From Sphingomonas sp. PsM26 (lineage in GTDB: Bacteria > Pseudomonadota > Alphaproteobacteria > Sphingomonadales > Sphingomonadaceae): a stretch of DNA of 64,000 bases. The stretch covers positions 248,001-312,000 of the forward strand of contig JARUXA010000002.1 of the NCBI GenBank assembly GCA_030433805.1, in the 5' to 3' direction. The notes beneath the pieces were generated by a model. The model made no database searches. It had not been told where the DNA came from and saw only the letters and a program-made list of their open reading frames with translations. Positions 8,162 through 17,833 of this stretch are shown here, in pieces (within the stretch, counting starts at the first letter, position 1; the number at the start of each line of letters is the position of its first letter). A program made the position numbers and the translations under genes.

Positions 8162-10357
8162 ATGGCGGACGCGTTCGAACGGTGGCTGGAGGCGGAACGC
8201 GACCAGCTTCCCTTGTGGTTGCCGGTGATGCTGGGGTCCGGGATCACCCTGTGGTTCCTGTTGCCGAGCCGCGCGGACTGGCAGATCGGGGTGCTGGTCG
8301 CGCTGTCGATTGGCCTCGGCTGTGCAGCGGTCGGGCGGTACGGGCGCGCGGCGCGCAGCCTTGGGGTCGCGGCGCTTGCCGTGGCTTTGGGGATCGGCCT
8401 GATCTGGTGGCGGTCGGAGCGTGTCGCGCATCCCGTTCTCCAGCGTCCGACGATCGCGACGTTCGTCGCGCGCGTCGAACGGATCGAGCCGTTGCCGGCG
8501 CGGGATCTGGTGCGGTTTCGGTTGGCGCCGCTTGCCGTCAACGCGCGGCCCGATGCGAGCGGTCGGCCGCTGCCGGTTCTGCCAAAGCATCTGCGGATCA
8601 ATCTCGCCACGGTCGACGTCCCCGCCGGGCTGGGGCCGGGTGCGGTGTTGCGGCTGTCGGCACGCCTGTTGCCGCCGCCCGAGCCTTCGGTGCCGGGCGC
8701 GTATGACTATGCGCGCACCGCGTGGTTCGACGGGATCGGCGCGACCGGTCGCGGTTTTGCGCCGGTAACGATCGTCGCGCCGGGGCGACCGTCGATCCTT
8801 CCCGGGCTGCGCGCGGATCTGTCCGGGCATATCCAGGCGCGTGCGGGTGGCGGCGGGGCGGGGGGCATTGCCGCAGCGCTCGCGACGGGGGACCAGGGAT
8901 CGATCCCGCTCGCCGATACCGAGGCGATGCGCCGTTCCGGGCTGGCGCATCTCCTGTCGGTCAGCGGGTTGCACATCACCGCGGCGGTCGCGGCGACGAT
9001 GATCGTCGTGACGCGGTTGCTCGCGCTGATCCCGTGGCTGGCGCTGCGCTGGCGGTTGCCGTTGGTGGCGGGCGCGGCGGGCGCGCTGGTCGCGATCGGG
9101 TACACGATGCTGACCGGGGCGGAGGTGCCGACGATCCGGTCGTGCGTCGCGGCGCTGTGCGTGCTGATCGCATTGGCGCTGGGACGGGAAGCGCTGACGC
9201 TGCGCCTGGTCGCGGCGGGTGCGCTCGTCGTGCTGTTGCTATACCCGGAATCGCTTGCCGGGCCGAGCTTCCAGCTTTCGTTCGCCGCGGTCGTGGCAAT
9301 CATCGCGTGGAACGACCACCCCGGCATCCGTGCGCTGGTCGCGCCGCGCGAAGAACCGCGCCTCAACCGTGTTGCGCGCGGCATCGGTGCGCTGCTGCTG
9401 ACCGGGCTGGTCGTCGAGGCTGCGCTGCTGCCGATCTCGCTTTATCATTTCCAGAAGGCGGGCATTTACGGCGCGGTCGCCAATATCTGTGCGATCCCGC
9501 TGACGACGTTCGTGATCATGCCGTTGGAGGCAGCGGCGCTGTTGTTCGACACGATCGGGTTGGGCGCACCCTTGTGGTGGGCGACGCGGATGTCGCTCGA
9601 GCTGTTGTTGTGGATTGCCCGCACGACGGCGGCGATCCCCGGTTCGGTCGCGCCGTTGCCCGCGATGCCGGGGGGCGCATTTGCCGCGATGGCGATTGGC
9701 GGGATCTGGATCGCGCTGTGGCGGACGCACTGGCGACGGCTGGGGATCGTGCCGTTCGTCATCGGTGCGGCGTGGGCGATCGCCACGCCGGCGCCGGATC
9801 TACTCGTGACCGGGGACGGACGCCATGTGGCGATCCGGACGCGCGCGGGTGACGTTGCGCTGCTGCGCGACCGGACCGGCGACTACACCGCGGACATGCT
9901 GGCGCAGGGCGGCGGGGTCGCGGGGTTGCCGGTGTTGTGGTCGGATCAGCGGGACGCGCGGTGTAGTCGGGATCTGTGCATGGCGGTGCGAACCGTCGGC
10001 GCACGGCGATGGACCGTGCTGGCGACGCGGAGCGCCTATGCGGTTCCGATCGAAGATCTGGTCCGGGCCTGTGCTGCCGCGGATATCGTGATCAGCGATC
10101 GCTGGCTGCCGCGTCGCTGTCGCCCGCGCTGGTTACGGCTCGACCGAACGACGCTGGCGCGAACGGGTGGCGTCGCGATCACTCTACCAAGACCGAGCAT
10201 TTGGTCGACGGTCGCGAGCCACCACTCCCCCAGCATCCGAACGGTGCGCACGCAAGGAGATGCGCACCCCTGGATCACGCCTGTCGATCCTCGGCAGCGG
10301 CGGGCCAAACGCTGGCACCGGTCCGATCGTCGGCAACGCGCCAACGTTCAGTCGTAG
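8162..10357 (+). CDS. comEC: ComEC/Rec2-family DNA uptake channel protein
   Basis: A 731-residue polytopic membrane protein. An N-terminal OB-like soluble region (about residues 90-200, with [20 protein letters not shown]) is followed by the Competence domain with many helices, including the signature [20 protein letters not shown] (about residue 265). The C-terminal part (from about 545) looks like a reduced beta-lactamase-like domain without a clear metal-binding HxHxDH motif, as often seen in alphaproteobacteria. ComEC proteins conduct single-stranded DNA across the inner membrane in transformation. The ATG at 8162 was preferred over upstream GTG codons that would overlap gltX. Its 3' end overlaps the 3' end of lexA by 10 bases. 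Confidence 0.9.
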   Translation: MADAFERWLEAERDQLPLWLPVMLGSGITLWFLLPSRADWQIGVLVALSIGLGCAAVGRYGRAARSLGVAALAVALGIGLIWWRSERVAHPVLQRPTIATFVARVERIEPLPARDLVRFRLAPLAVNARPDASGRPLPVLPKHLRINLATVDVPAGLGPGAVLRLSARLLPPPEPSVPGAYDYARTAWFDGIGATGRGFAPVTIVAPGRPSILPGLRADLSGHIQARAGGGGAGGIAAALATGDQGSIPLADTEAMRRSGLAHLLSVSGLHITAAVAATMIVVTRLLALIPWLALRWRLPLVAGAAGALVAIGYTMLTGAEVPTIRSCVAALCVLIALALGREALTLRLVAAGALVVLLLYPESLAGPSFQLSFAAVVAIIAWNDHPGIRALVAPREEPRLNRVARGIGALLLTGLVVEAALLPISLYHFQKAGIYGAVANICAIPLTTFVIMPLEAAALLFDTIGLGAPLWWATRMSLELLLWIARTTAAIPGSVAPLPAMPGGAFAAMAIGGIWIALWRTHWRRLGIVPFVIGAAWAIATPAPDLLVTGDGRHVAIRTRAGDVALLRDRTGDYTADMLAQGGGVAGLPVLWSDQRDARCSRDLCMAVRTVGARRWTVLATRSAYAVPIEDLVRACAAADIVISDRWLPRRCRPRWLRLDRTTLARTGGVAITLPRPSIWSTVASHHSPSIRTVRTQGDAHPWITPVDPRQRRAKRWHRSDRRQRANVQS

Positions 10358-11022
10358 CGGCGCAGCAACCCGGCCAGCTTGCCCTGCACACGGACCTGCG
10401 CGGGCTTGTACCGTTGCGGATCATAGGCGCGGTTGGCCGGATCGAGCCGAACCATCGCCCCTTCACGGCGGAAGAACTTGAGCGTTGCCTCGCTGTCGTC
10501 GATCAGCGCCACGACGATCTCGCCGTCGCGCGCGATCTCCTGACGCTTGATCAGCGCATAGTCGCCATCGAGGATGCCAGCCTCGACCATCGAATCCCCG
10601 GCGACCTCGAGCGCATAATGTTCGCCACCACCGAGCAATGCGGCCGGGACCGACAGCATCGACGCGCCCTCGAACGCTTCGATCGGAACACCGGCGGCGA
10701 TCCGGCCGTGGAGCGGAATTTCGATCACGTCATTTGCGGGCTGCGGGACGACACGCGGGCTGGCCGGTGCGGCGTCCGGCGTCGCCTTTACCGGGGCATT
10801 GGTGCCCCGTTCGGGCATCTTGAGCACTTCGAGCGCGCGCGCGCGATTGGGCAGGCGGCGGATGAATGCGCGTTCTTCCAGCGCACTGATCAGGCGGTGG
10901 ACGCCCGACTTGGATTTCAGGTCGAGCGCTTCCTTCATTTCCTCGAACGAGGGCGAGACTCCCGTCTCCTCCAGCCGGTCGTTGATGAAGCAGATCAACT
11001 CATGCTGTTTGCGCGTTAGCAT
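10348..11022 (-). CDS. lexA: LexA repressor
   Basis: The SOS-response repressor and self-cleaving protease, 224 residues from the ATG at 11022 ([13 protein letters not shown]). A winged-helix domain occupies residues 1-65 (HTH around [11 protein letters not shown] and SGVHRLI). The cleavage site AAG-V lies at Ala110-Gly111, and the catalytic dyad is Ser144 (GDSMVEAG) and Lys182 (ATLKFFRR). An upstream in-frame ATG at 11082 would place 20 extra residues before the family start and lie across the operator, so 11022 is preferred. Three tandem GTTC half-sites lie just upstream (11040-11065), consistent with autoregulation. It follows moeA on the same strand. Confidence 0.96.
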   Translation of the reverse strand: MLTRKQHELICFINDRLEETGVSPSFEEMKEALDLKSKSGVHRLISALEERAFIRRLPNRARALEVLKMPERGTNAPVKATPDAAPASPRVVPQPANDVIEIPLHGRIAAGVPIEAFEGASMLSVPAALLGGGEHYALEVAGDSMVEAGILDGDYALIKRQEIARDGEIVVALIDDSEATLKFFRREGAMVRLDPANRAYDPQRYKPAQVRVQGKLAGLLRRYD

Positions 11023-11039
11023 TCCGGGCCCTTTCGTCG

Positions 11040-11065
11040 GAACAGACGACGAACCTATACGGAAC
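11040..11065 (-). promoter_or_regulatory. LexA operator: three GTTC half-sites at 7-base spacing
   Basis: On the minus strand the sequence reads GTTC-N7-GTTC-N7-GTTC (half-sites at 11062-11065, 11051-11054 and 11040-11043). GTTC-N7-GTTC is the established alphaproteobacterial LexA box. Here two boxes share the middle half-site. The cluster ends 17 bases before the lexA ATG, in the 56-base gap after moeA, so it should control a lexA promoter independent of moeA read-through. Confidence 0.85.
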
Positions 11066-11078
11066 ATAAAAATGGACG

Positions 11079-12269
11079 TCAAGCGATCGGCAGGATTTCC
11101 ACCGAGTCGCCCGCATCGGCCGCCGGGGCGAACGGCGCGCGCACGATCATGCAGTCCGCGCCGGCGAGCGTCGCGAGTAGCGACGAATCCTGGCTATCGG
11201 CCACATAGACGCGCCCGTCGCGGGTGACGGCGCGCATATAATCCTGACGCCGGTCGTTGGCGCGCAGCGGCGCGCCGAGGATCGCGGGGTAGGCGGTTGG
11301 TGACGGGTCGCGCGCGCCCGACATGGCGGCGATCACGGGTTTGAGGAAGATCGCCGCGGTAACATAAGCGGACACCGGATTGCCGGGCAGGCCGAGCACG
11401 AGCATCTCGCCGATCTTGCCCGCGAGCATCGGCTTGCCCGGGCGGAGCGCGATCCGCCAGAAGTCGATCGATCCGCCCGCCGCCGCCAGCGCGGGGCGGA
11501 TCAGGTCGTGATCGCCGACCGATGCTCCCCCGGTGGTGACGAGTATGTCGGCCTCGACCGTGCGGAACGCGTCAGTAATCGTGTCGAGCCGGTCGGGCAG
11601 GATGCCGAGATCGACGACGTCGACGGGCAGGTCCGCCAGCATCGCCGCGAGCATGACGCCGTTCGATTCCGGCAAGGTCCGGTCGCTGAGCGGCGCGCCC
11701 GGCAGGGTGAGTTCGTCGCCGCTCGCGACGATCGCGACACGGATCCGCCGCGCGACGCTGAGCGTCCCGTAACCGCCGCTCGCCGCAAGCGCGATCCGCG
11801 CCGGGGTGAGCCGGTCGCCGGTCGCGATCAGCGTCTGGTCCTGCGCGAAGTCGATCCCGGCCCGCCGGATGTTGCCGCCGCGCACCGGACCGTCGCCTTC
11901 TAAACGGACCTCGTCCCCGTCACGTGCGGCTTCCTCCTGGACCAGCACGGCGTCCGCCCCGGGCGGAAGAGCTGCACCGGTGAAGATGCGGACCGTCTCG
12001 CCTTCGCCGATCGGGTGGTCGAACGGGTGCCCTGCGGCGCTCTCGCCGACCAACCGCATTGGTCCGCCCAGATCGTCGAAGCGGACCGCATAGCCGTCCA
12101 TCGCGGACAGGTCGCGCGCGGGCTGGGTTCGGCGCGCGACGACGTCCGCCGCCGCCCAGCGCCCCGCAGCGGCGCGCAGCGGGACGGTTTCAGCTGCGAT
12201 TTTTGGTGCAAGGGCGTGCAGGCGGGTGAGCGCGTCGTCGACGGCGAGCAGGGCAGGGCGTTCGGTCAT
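11079..12269 (-). CDS. moeA: Molybdopterin molybdenumtransferase MoeA
   Basis: A 396-residue MoeA/gephyrin-type enzyme that inserts molybdate into adenylylated molybdopterin in molybdenum-cofactor synthesis. Conserved blocks are present in order: [16 protein letters not shown] (domain I), a beta-rich domain II with [14 protein letters not shown], the MoCF domain with VASGDEL and [14 protein letters not shown], and [16 protein letters not shown], then the C-terminal domain. The ATG at 12269 begins [17 protein letters not shown], the usual family N terminus; longer in-frame starts add unrelated sequence. lexA follows 56 bases downstream. The moaC/trpC genes often seen beside moeA-lexA in relatives are absent here. 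Confidence 0.93.
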   Translation of the reverse strand: MTERPALLAVDDALTRLHALAPKIAAETVPLRAAAGRWAAADVVARRTQPARDLSAMDGYAVRFDDLGGPMRLVGESAAGHPFDHPIGEGETVRIFTGAALPPGADAVLVQEEAARDGDEVRLEGDGPVRGGNIRRAGIDFAQDQTLIATGDRLTPARIALAASGGYGTLSVARRIRVAIVASGDELTLPGAPLSDRTLPESNGVMLAAMLADLPVDVVDLGILPDRLDTITDAFRTVEADILVTTGGASVGDHDLIRPALAAAGGSIDFWRIALRPGKPMLAGKIGEMLVLGLPGNPVSAYVTAAIFLKPVIAAMSGARDPSPTAYPAILGAPLRANDRRQDYMRAVTRDGRVYVADSQDSSLLATLAGADCMIVRAPFAPAADAGDSVEILPIA

Positions 12270-12532
12270 CGCGGTGTCTCTATCGTTACCGGTCCGGTCG
12301 CGTCGACCCCTCATGGCCAAGCGGAGGTGGTGCATCCGGGCAACAGTCGATCGCAGACCTGAGCTTATGCCCTTGTATGGCCATGCTTTGTCATGAATCA
12401 GCAACAATCGGTCCCTAGCGCCGCCGACGGGGAAGCGCTGCCACTCTGAACGAACCGACCTGGATGCGACACCGCTGGTGTTCGCACGGATGTCGGTCGG
12501 CGGTGCTCCGGGTACGATCAAGGGGACTATTT

Positions 12533-14860
12533 GTGAACAAGACCGTCGTAAAGTCGCTGCTGTTGGCGGGAGCCGCAAGCACCGCGCTGTTTGCCACCGG
12601 ATCCGCGTTGGCACAGACCGCGAGCGATCCCGTTGCGACCGCGACGGTGGGTGCGGCCGCAACTGAGGAAGGGCTTGGCGACATCGTCGTGACCGCCGAG
12701 CGCCGCACCGAGAATTTGCAGAAGGTGCCGATCTCGGTCGGCGTCGTCGGTGGTGACGATCTGCGCGCGTTCCAGAGCGGCGGCGGCGACGTGCTCGAAC
12801 TCGCCAATCGAGTGCCGGGCCTGTACGCCGAGACGACCACCGGGCGCATCTTCCCGCGCTTCTACATCCGCGGCCTCGGCAACATCGATTTCTACCTTGG
12901 CGCATCGCAGCCGGTGTCGATCATCCAGGACGACGTCGTGCTCGAGCATGTCGTCCTCAAGTCGAACCCGGTGTTCGACGTCCGCCAGGTCGAAGTGCTG
13001 CGCGGCCCGCAGGGGACGCTGTTCGGTCGCAACACCACCGCGGGCATCATCAAGTTCGACACCAACCGCCCGACCAACGACTTCCACGGTCGCGCATCGG
13101 CCTCCTACGGCAGCTACAACACCGCGACGCTCGACGCAGGGATCGGCGGGCCGATCGTCAAGGACGTGCTGTCGTTCCGCGTCTCGGGGCTGGTCCAGCA
13201 CCGCGATAACTGGGTCGACAACACCTACACCGGCGTCAGCGCGGACGGCACCGTCGGCGGCAAGGACAAGCTCGGCGGCTTCGATGAGCGCGACGTCCGC
13301 GTCCAGCTGATGCTGACCCCGCCCGACACCGGCTTCACCGGCCTGTTGTCGGCGCATGCGCGCGATTACAGCGGCACCTCGACGATCTTCCATCGCGGTG
13401 CCCTGAAGCGTGGGTCGAACGACGTCAGCGCCGCGCCGCGCGCGTCGGTCGCGCTCGACGAAGCGGCGAACAACCCGCAGGCATACAAGACCTATGGCGG
13501 TTCGCTGAACCTCAAGAACGACTTCGGCGGGGTCGTGCTGACCTCGATCAGCGCGTGGGAAACGACCTCGGGCTACAGCCGTGGCGACACCGACGGCGGG
13601 GCCGCGACCGACTTCGCGGGCACGCGCTTCTATGGCGAGAGCCAGGGCCGCATCCGCGATCTCGACCAGCTGACGCAGGAAGTCCGGCTGTCGGACGACG
13701 GCACCGGGCGGTTCAAATGGCAGATCGGCGGCATGTACTTCGAGTCGCGCGACATCACGGAATTCGCGCAGCGCGGGGTGTTCCTGACGCAGCCCGATCT
13801 CAACGGTACGCGCCCCAACCCCAACAACCGCGTGCTGCTGCGCGACATCAACACGTCCTACGCCGGCTTCGGGCAGGTCAGCTATGAGATCGTCCCCAAG
13901 CTGACGCTGACCGGCGGCGTGCGCGTTACCAACGACACCAAGTCGACCCGGCTGCTCGTCGCCAACGCCAATGCGGCGGGTGTGTCGACCTATGCCGGGC
14001 GTCGCTACGTCCGCCTGTCGGACACGCAGCCGAGCTGGGACGCGAGCGCGCTGTACCAGTTCGACCGCAACGTCAGCGTCTATGCCCGCGTCGCGCGCGG
14101 CTTCCGTGGGCCGACGATCCAGGGCCGGTCGGCGGTGTTCAACGCGGACTTCACCACCGCAAATTCCGAGACGATCATGTCGTATGAGGCGGGCGTGAAG
14201 TCGAACCTGTTCGGCAACACGCTGCGCTTCAACGCGACCGGCTTCTATTATGAAGTCAGCGACATCCAGCTGAACGGCAACGATTCGTTCGGCAACGGCG
14301 TGCTGTTCAACGCGGACAAGGCGAAGGCGTGGGGCGGCGAGGCCGAACTGACGTGGCGTCCGGTGCGCCAGTTGACGCTGGGGCTCGGCGGCAGTGTGCT
14401 CCACACCGAGATCAACGATCCGCGCGTCTATGCGCAGGTCTGCATCCTCGGCGGCGTGATCACCTGCACGGTGCAGGACCCGACGATCAAGGTCGGCGCG
14501 AACACCTTCGCGCAGATCGACGGCAACCCGCTGCCGAATGCGCCGAAATATCAGTTCAATGCGACCGCGCGGTATGACGTGCCGCTTGGCAATGGCGGGT
14601 CGCTGTTCCTGGCGGGCGATGCCAATGTGCAGGGGTACACCAGCTTCGTCCTGTACAAGACCGCCGAGTTCACCTCGGACGGCACGTTCGAGGCCGGACT
14701 CAAGGCGGGCTATGTCGCGCCGGACAATAAGTACGAACTCGCGGTGTTCGTGCGGAACCTGACCAACGAGAAGAACCTCAAAGGCGTGATCGAAAATTAC
14801 AACGCCGCCGTGTACAACGATCCGCGCATCATCGGCGTCTCGTTGGCCGGAAAGTTCTGA
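12533..14860 (+). CDS. TonB-dependent outer-membrane receptor
   Basis: A 775-residue TonB-dependent receptor for energised import across the outer membrane. It has a signal peptide (SLLLAGAASTALFATGSALA, then a Q), a TonB-box-like segment DIVVTAERR, a plug domain with RFYIRGLGNIDFYLG and VEVLRGPQGTLFGRNTTAG (residues about 50-165), and a long beta-barrel ending in the C-terminal aromatic SLAGKF. The start is a GTG at 12533 (VNKTVVKS...) with AAGGGG upstream; an ATG at 12464 would bury the signal peptide. No cognate regulator or enzyme cluster is next to it, so the ligand is unknown. The VPISVGVVGGDDL plug type is typical of Sphingomonadales receptors for plant or aromatic compounds (inference). 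Confidence 0.93.
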   Translation: MNKTVVKSLLLAGAASTALFATGSALAQTASDPVATATVGAAATEEGLGDIVVTAERRTENLQKVPISVGVVGGDDLRAFQSGGGDVLELANRVPGLYAETTTGRIFPRFYIRGLGNIDFYLGASQPVSIIQDDVVLEHVVLKSNPVFDVRQVEVLRGPQGTLFGRNTTAGIIKFDTNRPTNDFHGRASASYGSYNTATLDAGIGGPIVKDVLSFRVSGLVQHRDNWVDNTYTGVSADGTVGGKDKLGGFDERDVRVQLMLTPPDTGFTGLLSAHARDYSGTSTIFHRGALKRGSNDVSAAPRASVALDEAANNPQAYKTYGGSLNLKNDFGGVVLTSISAWETTSGYSRGDTDGGAATDFAGTRFYGESQGRIRDLDQLTQEVRLSDDGTGRFKWQIGGMYFESRDITEFAQRGVFLTQPDLNGTRPNPNNRVLLRDINTSYAGFGQVSYEIVPKLTLTGGVRVTNDTKSTRLLVANANAAGVSTYAGRRYVRLSDTQPSWDASALYQFDRNVSVYARVARGFRGPTIQGRSAVFNADFTTANSETIMSYEAGVKSNLFGNTLRFNATGFYYEVSDIQLNGNDSFGNGVLFNADKAKAWGGEAELTWRPVRQLTLGLGGSVLHTEINDPRVYAQVCILGGVITCTVQDPTIKVGANTFAQIDGNPLPNAPKYQFNATARYDVPLGNGGSLFLAGDANVQGYTSFVLYKTAEFTSDGTFEAGLKAGYVAPDNKYELAVFVRNLTNEKNLKGVIENYNAAVYNDPRIIGVSLAGKF

Positions 14861-14891
14861 GGTAATTGAGGAGGGTATGGCGGAACGTTCT

Positions 14892-14905
14892 CCTGCGAAA
14901 GCAGG
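14892..14905. repeat. GAAA-loop hairpin, short REP-like palindrome
   Basis: CCTGC-GAAA-GCAGG between the convergent ends of the TonB receptor and the VanY-type peptidase. The context GTTCTCCTGCGAAAGCAGG resembles a palindrome often found between Sphingomonas genes. It could help end transcription, but there is no T-tract. Confidence 0.45.
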
Positions 14906-14911
14906 GGGTTG

Positions 14912-15760
14912 TCAGCGCCGACGGACCCTTGCGCGACTGATATCGGGCAAGGGCACCGGCATCGCCGCGATCCGGCCCGCAGGCACCGGCACGACCGCGG
15001 CATTGGCCGCCCGGACGTCGCGCACCGCAGGACGTGCGGGAAACGTACTGCGCGCCCGCGCGAACAGCGATCGCGCGGCGGCGGCACCGGGAACGTCCGG
15101 CCCGGTTCCGACCCAGCGCCAGTGCCACGGTTCCCACGTCACCCCTTGCGCATTGCCCGCGGGAAACGACAGTTCGAACCCGTACTCCGGTGCATGCGCG
15201 AGCAGCCATTGCCCCGCCGGGGTCGAGGCGAAACAATAATTGACGTCGGGACACGCGCGCGTCGGGCGGAGGCCGAAGTCGATCGCATAGCCCGTGGCAT
15301 GTTCGCTATACCCCGGCGGCGCGACCGAGCGGGCCCGGTCGATCGCGTCGACGCATGCCGCGTGATGCGCGCCGTGACAGAAAACCGCGGTCTGGTGCGC
15401 GATGCTGCGATGGCAGGAAATGCCGCGCAGGCTGGGGCCAACGCCGGGGGTGTCGGCGGCGGCGGTGCGCAGCCGCTCCAAATCGGGGAGCACCGCGCGG
15501 TTGAGGCGACAGGTCGCGCCGACCGAGAACCCCGCCGGAACCGCGACCAATTCTCCTGTCGGAACATCGCCGTACGGCAGATGCCCGAGCATCCGCCCAT
15601 CCGCCGCCGCGACCAGCACGGCGGGTTCGGGTGCGCGCGGAGCCGCACTTGCGGAGGGCGGGACGACGACCGGCGCGAGCGCCGCTGCGGCGATCACCGC
15701 CGACTTTAACTTCCGCAAAACACGTCTTCTCGCTGCCCGGTGCCGCGGCGGCACTGGCAT
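14912..15760 (-). CDS. D-alanyl-D-alanine carboxypeptidase, VanY-like (peptidase M15B)
   Basis: A 282-residue exported protein with a basic N terminus and hydrophobic signal region (SAVIAAAALAPVVVPPSASA). The M15 metallopeptidase motif SEHATGYAIDFG supplies the zinc-binding His and Asp, and WEPWHWRWVG supplies the catalytic Glu and third zinc His, around residues 155-210. Several Cys pairs (CRLNR, CHRS, CHGAHHAAC, CPDVNYC) suggest disulfides. It probably trims D-Ala or cross-links in periplasmic peptidoglycan. The C terminus past about residue 225 is Ala/Arg/Val-rich and unassigned. It is convergent with the TonB receptor and divergent from the pseudouridine synthase at 15790. Confidence 0.87.
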   Translation of the reverse strand: MPVPPRHRAARRRVLRKLKSAVIAAAALAPVVVPPSASAAPRAPEPAVLVAAADGRMLGHLPYGDVPTGELVAVPAGFSVGATCRLNRAVLPDLERLRTAAADTPGVGPSLRGISCHRSIAHQTAVFCHGAHHAACVDAIDRARSVAPPGYSEHATGYAIDFGLRPTRACPDVNYCFASTPAGQWLLAHAPEYGFELSFPAGNAQGVTWEPWHWRWVGTGPDVPGAAAARSLFARARSTFPARPAVRDVRAANAAVVPVPAGRIAAMPVPLPDISRARVRRR

Positions 15761-15789
15761 GACGGGGCTTGCGGTGGCAAGAGGCGCGC

Positions 15790-16464
15790 ATGCTGGTAAA
15801 TCATGTTCTCTTCCTCGACGGTGAGGCGCTCGTTATCGACAAGCCCGCCGGGCTCCCGGTCGATCGTCCCCGCGACGGTTCGCTGAGCCTCGAAAACCAC
15901 CTCGACGGGCTGACCTTCGGGTTCAAGCGCTGGCCGGTGCCGGTGCATCGGCTCGACCGCGATACGTCGGGCTGCCTGCTGCTGTCGCGCAACCCCAAGG
16001 CGCATGCGAAGCTGCAACAGGCGTTCGAGCAGGGACTGGTGCGCAAGCGTTATCTCGCGGTGCTCGACGGCGTGATTGGCGACGGGGTCGAGGGGGCCAG
16101 CGGGCTGATCGATCTGGCGCTGGCCAAGGTCAGCACGGTCGAGGACGGCTGGCGCATGGTCGGTGATCCGCAGGCGGCGAAGGGCAGCAAGCCGTCGCGC
16201 ACGGCATGGCGGCTATTGTCTGTGAAGGACGGTCGCAGCTTCGTTGAATTCATTCCGGAAACCGGTCGTACGCATCAGATCCGCGTGCATGCGCTGGAAG
16301 GGCTCGGCGCGCCGGTCGTGGGCGATCCGGTCTATGGCAAGGGCGGTGGGCAGACCCTGCTTCACGCCGCCGAACTAACGATCCCGCGCGCGGGCAAGGA
16401 GCCGATCGTGGCGAAGGCGCCGCTGCCCGAGCGGTTCGTCGCGGCGGGGTTCAGCGAGGGCTGA
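15790..16464 (+). CDS. RluA-family pseudouridine synthase
   Basis: A 224-residue pseudouridine synthase of the RluA/TruC group without an S4 domain. The catalytic Asp sits in HRLDRDTSGCLLLSRN (about residue 60), and ETGRTHQIRVHALEGLGAPVVGD (about residue 160) is the second family signature. It converts specific uridines in rRNA or tRNA; which position cannot be decided from sequence. The ATG at 15790 begins MLVNHVLFLDGEALVIDKPAG, the normal family start; no strong ribosome-binding site is seen and a GTG at 15769 is possible. A palindromic repeat separates its end from the convergent arfB. Confidence 0.92.
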   Translation: MLVNHVLFLDGEALVIDKPAGLPVDRPRDGSLSLENHLDGLTFGFKRWPVPVHRLDRDTSGCLLLSRNPKAHAKLQQAFEQGLVRKRYLAVLDGVIGDGVEGASGLIDLALAKVSTVEDGWRMVGDPQAAKGSKPSRTAWRLLSVKDGRSFVEFIPETGRTHQIRVHALEGLGAPVVGDPVYGKGGGQTLLHAAELTIPRAGKEPIVAKAPLPERFVAAGFSEG

Positions 16465-16555
16465 AACGCTTGCTGTGGTGCGGAAGGTTAGGGGAAAGTT
16501 AGGCGGAAACGGTTTGCGTTTCGGCGTTGATGGCGGCGCGTGCGGCCTCATACCC

Positions 16556-16692
16556 CCCGTTCGTCCTGAGTAGCTGCTGAGCGAAGTCGAAGCGGCGTAT
16601 CGAAGGACAGGTGGCGCGCGCCACGGTGCTTCGATACGCGCCCTCGATACGCCCCAAGGGGGGCTACTCGGTCGCTACTCAGCACGAACGGG
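16556..16692. repeat. Inverted-repeat element, family D (CCCGTTCGT...ACGAACGGG)
   Basis: A 137-base element whose outer arms CCCGTTCGTCCTGAGTAGC and GCTACTCAGCACGAACGGG are inverted copies, with a second inner pair around GTATCGAAG/CTTCGATAC. It lies between the convergent pseudouridine synthase and arfB and could form a large hairpin in either transcript. The arms look like repeats widespread in Sphingomonadales genomes (recollection, not searched). Confidence 0.8.
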
Positions 16693-16731
16693 TAAGAAGG
16701 ATGTTCGGACAGTCGAGGGCCACGCGACCCA

Positions 16732-17154
16732 TCAATCGGTAACTCGGCCCCTCAGCGACTTGACCGTCCCGCGCTTGGTCTTTCCTTCCATCCGCCGGGT
16801 CTTGGCGGCCTTGGACGGTTTGGTTGGGCGGCGGCGCTTGGGGACGATCGTGGCTTCGCGGATCATGTCGAGCAGCCGCTCGCGCACTTCCTGGCGGTTG
16901 AGCAATTGCGATCGCGCGCCTTCGCTGCGCAGGACCAGCACCCCCTCGCGCGTCAGCCGTGACCCCGCGAGCACCGCGAGCCGGTTCTTGACCGCATCGG
17001 GGAGCGTCGGGCACGCGCCGACGTCGAAACGGAGCAGCACCGCGCTGTCGGTGGTGTTGACGTGCTGCCCGCCCGGACCGCCCGCGCGGGTGAACGATTC
17101 CTGCAATTCTTCGCTGTCGATGCTGATCGAGCGGGTGACGGGGATGGCGACCAT
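16732..17154 (-). CDS. arfB: Alternative ribosome-rescue factor ArfB (YaeJ-type peptidyl-tRNA hydrolase)
   Basis: A 140-residue class I release-factor-like protein. The catalytic GGQ motif is in AGGPGGQHVNTTDSAVLLRF (about residue 22). It lacks codon-recognition domains and ends in a long basic tail (KRRRPTKPSKAAKTRRM...), the part that in ArfB enters the empty mRNA channel of stalled ribosomes. It should release nascent chains from ribosomes stuck on non-stop mRNA. The ATG at 17154 has AGGAG 7 bases upstream. It is divergent from the Met-sulfoxide reductase gene at 17283. Confidence 0.94.
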   Translation of the reverse strand: MVAIPVTRSISIDSEELQESFTRAGGPGGQHVNTTDSAVLLRFDVGACPTLPDAVKNRLAVLAGSRLTREGVLVLRSEGARSQLLNRQEVRERLLDMIREATIVPKRRRPTKPSKAAKTRRMEGKTKRGTVKSLRGRVTD

Positions 17155-17282
17155 GGGTTGCTCCTAATCCAAAGGCGCGGGCGGGTCGATTGGCTGACGG
17201 CGGGTTTGGCGGGTTGTTCCGCGTGCCGCGCTTTGCCAAGAGCGGACGCGCGCGCAAGGCGAGCCGCGCGACGGAGAAGACG

Positions 17283-17768
17283 ATGTACGAATTTGCGGTG
17301 TCCGCGGACTCCAAGGCCGACCTCTATCGCGACCTGCAAGCGGCGCTCGACGCGCTGACCGATGGCGAGCACGATGCGATCGCCAACATGGCGAATGCGG
17401 CGGCGCTGATTGCGCAATATCTGCCTGATCTCAACTGGTCGGGCTTCTACCGGATGGTCGCGGGCGAGCTGGTCGTCGGGCCGTTCCTCGGCAAGCCCGC
17501 ATGCATCCGGATCGCGGTCGGCGACGGGGTGTGTGGTGCGGCGGCGAAGACGCTGGAAACGCAGCTGGTCGAGGACGTCCATGCGTTCCCCGGGCATATC
17601 GCGTGCGATGCGGCGAGCCGGTCCGAACTGGTCGTGCCGATCGTGCATGAGGGACGGTTGATCGGCGTGCTCGATCTCGACAGCCCGAGCGCGGCGCGGT
17701 TCGATGCGCAGGATGCCGCCGGATGCGAGGCCCTGATGGCGTTGCTCGCGCCGCGGATCGCGGGCTGA
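17283..17768 (+). CDS. msrC: Free methionine-(R)-sulfoxide reductase (GAF domain)
   Basis: A 161-residue single GAF-domain protein of the fRMsr/YebR type, which reduces free Met-(R)-sulfoxide in the cytoplasm. All three conserved cysteines are visible: GKPACIRI, GDGVCGAA and HIACDAAS, matching the Cys84/94/118 set of the E. coli enzyme. The substrate-pocket block NWSGFYRMVAGELVVGPF is also intact. The ATG at 17283 (MYEFAVS) follows GGAGAA at good spacing; an upstream ATG at 17190 would add a basic, unrelated N terminus. It is followed 65 bases later by a small secreted protein gene. Confidence 0.93.
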   Translation: MYEFAVSADSKADLYRDLQAALDALTDGEHDAIANMANAAALIAQYLPDLNWSGFYRMVAGELVVGPFLGKPACIRIAVGDGVCGAAAKTLETQLVEDVHAFPGHIACDAASRSELVVPIVHEGRLIGVLDLDSPSAARFDAQDAAGCEALMALLAPRIAG

Positions 17769-17833
17769 CCGGGGCGGGGGTTTACCGAAGTTTCATGTTG
17801 CTCCGGCAGACAGGCCTTGCTGGGAGTAATGTG

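Noticed and set aside
12527..14404. Long minus-strand frame opposite the TonB receptor
   Set aside because: The receptor frame has signal peptide, plug and barrel motifs; the antisense frame is Arg/Val-rich shadow.
15790..16692. Family-D repeat considered as an insertion sequence
   Set aside because: It is only 137 bases, has no gene and no target duplication; a REP-type palindrome explains it better.
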